Positions 61,888 through 64,000 of a DNA stretch of 64,000 nt are shown piece by piece (the first letter of the stretch is position 1; each line of letters begins with the position of its first letter). A program made the translations under genes and the position numbers. The notes under the pieces are model-generated. The model saw only the letters and a program-made list of their open reading frames with translations. It was not told the DNA's origin and did no database searches. Source of the DNA: Butyrivibrio sp. GTDB taxonomy: Bacteria > Bacillota > Clostridia > Lachnospirales > Lachnospiraceae. The DNA is taken from positions 158,799-222,798 of the forward strand of contig JAKVKH010000002.1 of the NCBI GenBank assembly GCA_022486625.1, written 5' to 3'.

Positions 61888-62891
61888 ATGCGATAAAAAT
61901 TAAGGACATCATTACAAGAAGAAAATGTGACAAGAGTGTATTTTATGATGTTTGTTATGAATGGGAAGATATTTTAGCAGAAAAATTGAATGTTCCGTTG
62001 TATGATATGTCCAATGTGGATTTCCTTTATAAAAAGATTAAGGGAAAGATATTACCAAATTCATATTCGATTAGCCAGAATGTAAATGTACCGATAAGTA
62101 TTTATATTTTGATTTCGTATACAGATCTGAAACTTTATAGTAATATTAACGGAATCCCGATATTTATTGATATTTGGAATGATATCGCCATTGATTTTAT
62201 TATGAGGAAGATGCAAAAATTTTATTTTTTTGTAACTTCAAAGGATGTATATAACAGGTTTAAAGAAAAATATCCAAAGTGTAATGTCTTGTATTGCCAG
62301 CTTTCAGTATCCGATAAGTATTTTTCACAAAATTTTAAAGATTATTCTAAAGTTTATGATGTTATACAGGTTGGAAGAAGAAATGAACTATTGCATGGAT
62401 GGATGTTAGAGTATGTGAAAAAAAATCCTGATATTGAATATATATATTCACAAAAGGGGAGTACAGTAGGGTCATTAGAGTATATATCAACAAAGCGTGG
62501 ATCAATAGGAGAAATTAAAAGCCGAGAAGAATATATAAAAATTTTAAGTGAAAATAAAGTAAGCTTGGTTTCTTCACCTGGTATTGATAGTTCCAGGAAA
62601 CAGAATTTGTTAAGAGCAGATTATCTTACGCCTCGATTTTATGAAAGCGCTGTGCTTGGGTGTGCGCTTATTGGAAGGTATACTTTAAATGAAGAAAACT
62701 TTTCAACGGGAATAAGTAATGTTTGTCCAATGGTTAACGACTATTTACAATTCGAAAAAGCTTTGAATGAGGCGCTTGCTATTTCAATGGAAGGTCTTTA
62801 TAGGAACAATGAAACATTTATTAGAAATAGTTTGACATCGAGCAGAATTGAGCAAATAACGAAGGGCTTGAGAGAGATAAATGAAAGTTAA
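61884..62891 (+). CDS. Glycosyltransferase-like protein (CgeB/GT-B type), weakly assigned
   Basis: The protein has 335 residues without helices. There is no clear signature in the first half, though IDIWNDIAIDFIM near 93 and FFVTSKDVYNRFKEKYP near 112 look like the second half of a GT-B acceptor domain. The C-terminal half has VIQVGRRNELLHGWMLEYVK near 160, YIKILSENKVSLVSSPGIDS near 213, and RADYLTPRFYESAVLGCALI near 250 as the likely donor-binding site, in the style of CgeB-like transferases (T-x-R-x-Y-E-x-x-x-x-G-x). It overlaps genes on both sides (4 and 11 bases), so it belongs to the same operon. The exact family is uncertain. Confidence 0.62.
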   Translation: MNAIKIKDIITRRKCDKSVFYDVCYEWEDILAEKLNVPLYDMSNVDFLYKKIKGKILPNSYSISQNVNVPISIYILISYTDLKLYSNINGIPIFIDIWNDIAIDFIMRKMQKFYFFVTSKDVYNRFKEKYPKCNVLYCQLSVSDKYFSQNFKDYSKVYDVIQVGRRNELLHGWMLEYVKKNPDIEYIYSQKGSTVGSLEYISTKRGSIGEIKSREEYIKILSENKVSLVSSPGIDSSRKQNLLRADYLTPRFYESAVLGCALIGRYTLNEENFSTGISNVCPMVNDYLQFEKALNEALAISMEGLYRNNETFIRNSLTSSRIEQITKGLREINES

Positions 62892-63945
62892 TTATTTAAT
62901 ACTTGGGGCGGGGCCGGCTGGTCTTACTTTTGCAAATTATTTAATGGATAAGAGTGGTGAAGATTCATTTATAATACTTGAAAAGGAAAAAACAGCAGGA
63001 GGTTTATGCAGGTCTGCAGAAGTGGATGGTAGTCCATTTGATATAGGGGGAGGTCATTTCCTTGATGTCAGAAGGCCGAAAGTGAATGACTATTTGTTTC
63101 AGTTCATGCCAGAAGATGAATGGAATAAGTTTGATCGCGACAGCCGAATTGTTATGGATAATAATAGTATTCATCATCCTTTTGAGGCCAATATCTGGGA
63201 ACTGGATATTGATAAACAGATTGAGTATTTGAAGTCGATAGCGGCGGCAGGATGTAATTCGGGAGTAAAGAAACCAGAGAAATTTGTTGATTGGATTCGA
63301 TGGAAATTAGGAGACAAGATTGCTGATGATTATATGATTCCATATAACCAAAAAGTATTTGGGGAGAATTTGAATCAGCTTGGTACATATTGGTTGTCGA
63401 AATTGCCTGATGTGAGTTTTGAGGATACATTGCGGTCTTGCCTTACACATCATGCATATGCGAAACAGCCAGGTCATGCACAATTTTATTATCCGAAGAA
63501 ATATGGTTATGGTGAATTGTGGCTAAGAATGGCAGATACATTAAGTGATCATATTGAGTATGAGAAAGAGGTATGTGGAATTGATTTTAATAATCGAATT
63601 GTGACTTGTGCTGATTCATCTAAATATCAGGCAGATGTGATTATTACAACTATTCCATGGATAGAATATAGGAATATTGTTGGTATGCCGGATGATAATC
63701 GAAAATTATTACAGAAGTTGAGATACAGTTCCATTCAGACTGAGTATTATCCGCAAAATGTAGATACAACGGCTCATTGGTTATATTATCCTGATTTAAA
63801 GATTAGTTACCATCGTATTTTGGTACGTCATAATTTTTGTCACGGAAGTAAGGGGTATTGGACGGAAACAAATGTGGATCGGGTAAGCGGAAAGAATGAA
63901 GCGGGTATTTATCAATGTCATTTAGATAAGCATTTCGTCTGTTAG
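62881..63945 (+). CDS. UDP-galactopyranose-mutase-like FAD protein, apparently C-terminally truncated
   Basis: The protein has 354 residues. YLILGAGPAGLTFANYL is the FAD-binding G-x-G-x-x-G, EKEKTAGGLCRS the second FAD element, DIGGGHFLDVRRP the family motif, and MIPYNQKVFGENLNQLGTYW a further match to Glf/protoporphyrinogen-oxidase-like sugar mutases. Usual members are about 400-440 residues and end with a second FAD-binding segment containing a G-R-x-G-x-W-E motif. That segment is missing: the sequence runs NVDRVSGKNEAGIYQCH and then meets a stop after LDKHFVC. The other two frames after the stop do not restore it in the 55 bases left. It may therefore be a broken gene, so activity is doubtful. 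Confidence 0.72.
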   Translation: MKVNYLILGAGPAGLTFANYLMDKSGEDSFIILEKEKTAGGLCRSAEVDGSPFDIGGGHFLDVRRPKVNDYLFQFMPEDEWNKFDRDSRIVMDNNSIHHPFEANIWELDIDKQIEYLKSIAAAGCNSGVKKPEKFVDWIRWKLGDKIADDYMIPYNQKVFGENLNQLGTYWLSKLPDVSFEDTLRSCLTHHAYAKQPGHAQFYYPKKYGYGELWLRMADTLSDHIEYEKEVCGIDFNNRIVTCADSSKYQADVIITTIPWIEYRNIVGMPDDNRKLLQKLRYSSIQTEYYPQNVDTTAHWLYYPDLKISYHRILVRHNFCHGSKGYWTETNVDRVSGKNEAGIYQCHLDKHFVC

Positions 63946-64000
63946 GAAAGGTATCTCACAGGTTACAAGCCTCTGAAAAATCTGTTTAGTTAAGAAAAGG

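Noticed and set aside
63900..64000. Frameshift as cause of the short UGM-like protein
   Set aside because: Neither alternative frame after the breakpoint gives the expected continuation in the remaining bases, so replaced or lost sequence is more likely than a single-base shift.
1..64000. CRISPR arrays, tRNA or rRNA genes, insertion sequences and integrases
   Set aside because: No regularly spaced repeats, tRNA-like cloverleaf or transposase/integrase motifs were seen in reading either strand; a dedicated search could still find small RNAs.

Overview
The window looks like a Bacillota chromosome, most probably a Lachnospiraceae-type gut anaerobe. The reasons are AGGAGG-type ribosome binding sites, frequent TTG and GTG starts, dense co-oriented genes with 1-4 base overlaps, and protein types common in that group. 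These include PglK-like ABC flippases, DUF6020/DUF6056-like membrane proteins, DUF2304 and many GT4/GT2 enzymes. I cannot name the species. Essentially all 64 kb is surface-glycan biosynthesis, and both ends lie inside the locus. I count 52 protein genes, 50 on + and 2 on -. I found no RNA gene, CRISPR array, transposase or integrase. No gap without a gene exceeds about 210 bases.

Region 1 (1-20.8 kb, sampled lines near 48% GC) is one tightly packed operon. It holds GT2 and GT4 glycosyltransferases, three GT11 alpha-1,2-fucosyltransferase-like enzymes, a GT17 enzyme, a DUF5672 protein, a pyruvyl-transferase-family protein, an ABC flippase, a Wzy-like polymerase, a GT-C-like membrane protein and a Wzx flippase. 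It closes with an odd trio: a cytoplasmic GH88/105-like protein, a radical SAM/SPASM enzyme and a secreted protein. A hairpin terminator follows.

Region 2 (20.8-49.5 kb) starts at a good promoter with an MBOAT O-acyltransferase and an SGNH partner. It then carries eight more large polytopic proteins of GT-C type, a second ABC flippase, GT4 and GT2 enzymes, a second Wzy-like protein, an FdtA/QdtA-like ketoisomerase, a GtrB-like polyprenyl-phosphate glycosyltransferase and a bifunctional ManC. Base composition is patchy: AT-rich from about 27 kb, with GC-richer blocks around 40.5-42.2 and 44.3-45.6 kb. The last two genes (47.3-49.5 kb) are inverted.

Region 3 (49.7-64 kb, becoming very AT-rich, near 32% in sampled lines) starts at a divergent promoter. 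It holds a GT2/DUF2304 pair, more glycosyltransferases, a CapK-like adenylate-forming enzyme, a third ABC flippase, a third Wzy-like protein, the only priming phosphoglycosyltransferase in view, further GT4-like enzymes and a UDP-galactopyranose-mutase-like flavoprotein that appears to lack its C-terminus.

Working model (inference): glycans are primed on undecaprenyl phosphate, extended in the cytoplasm by GT2/GT4/GT11/GT17 enzymes, and flipped by Wzx or ABC flippases. Outside the membrane they are polymerised by Wzy proteins and decorated by GT-C enzymes fed by polyprenyl-phosphate sugars and by MBOAT/SGNH acylation. Three flippase-plus-polymerase sets in one window suggest several glycan loci stacked or recombined together.
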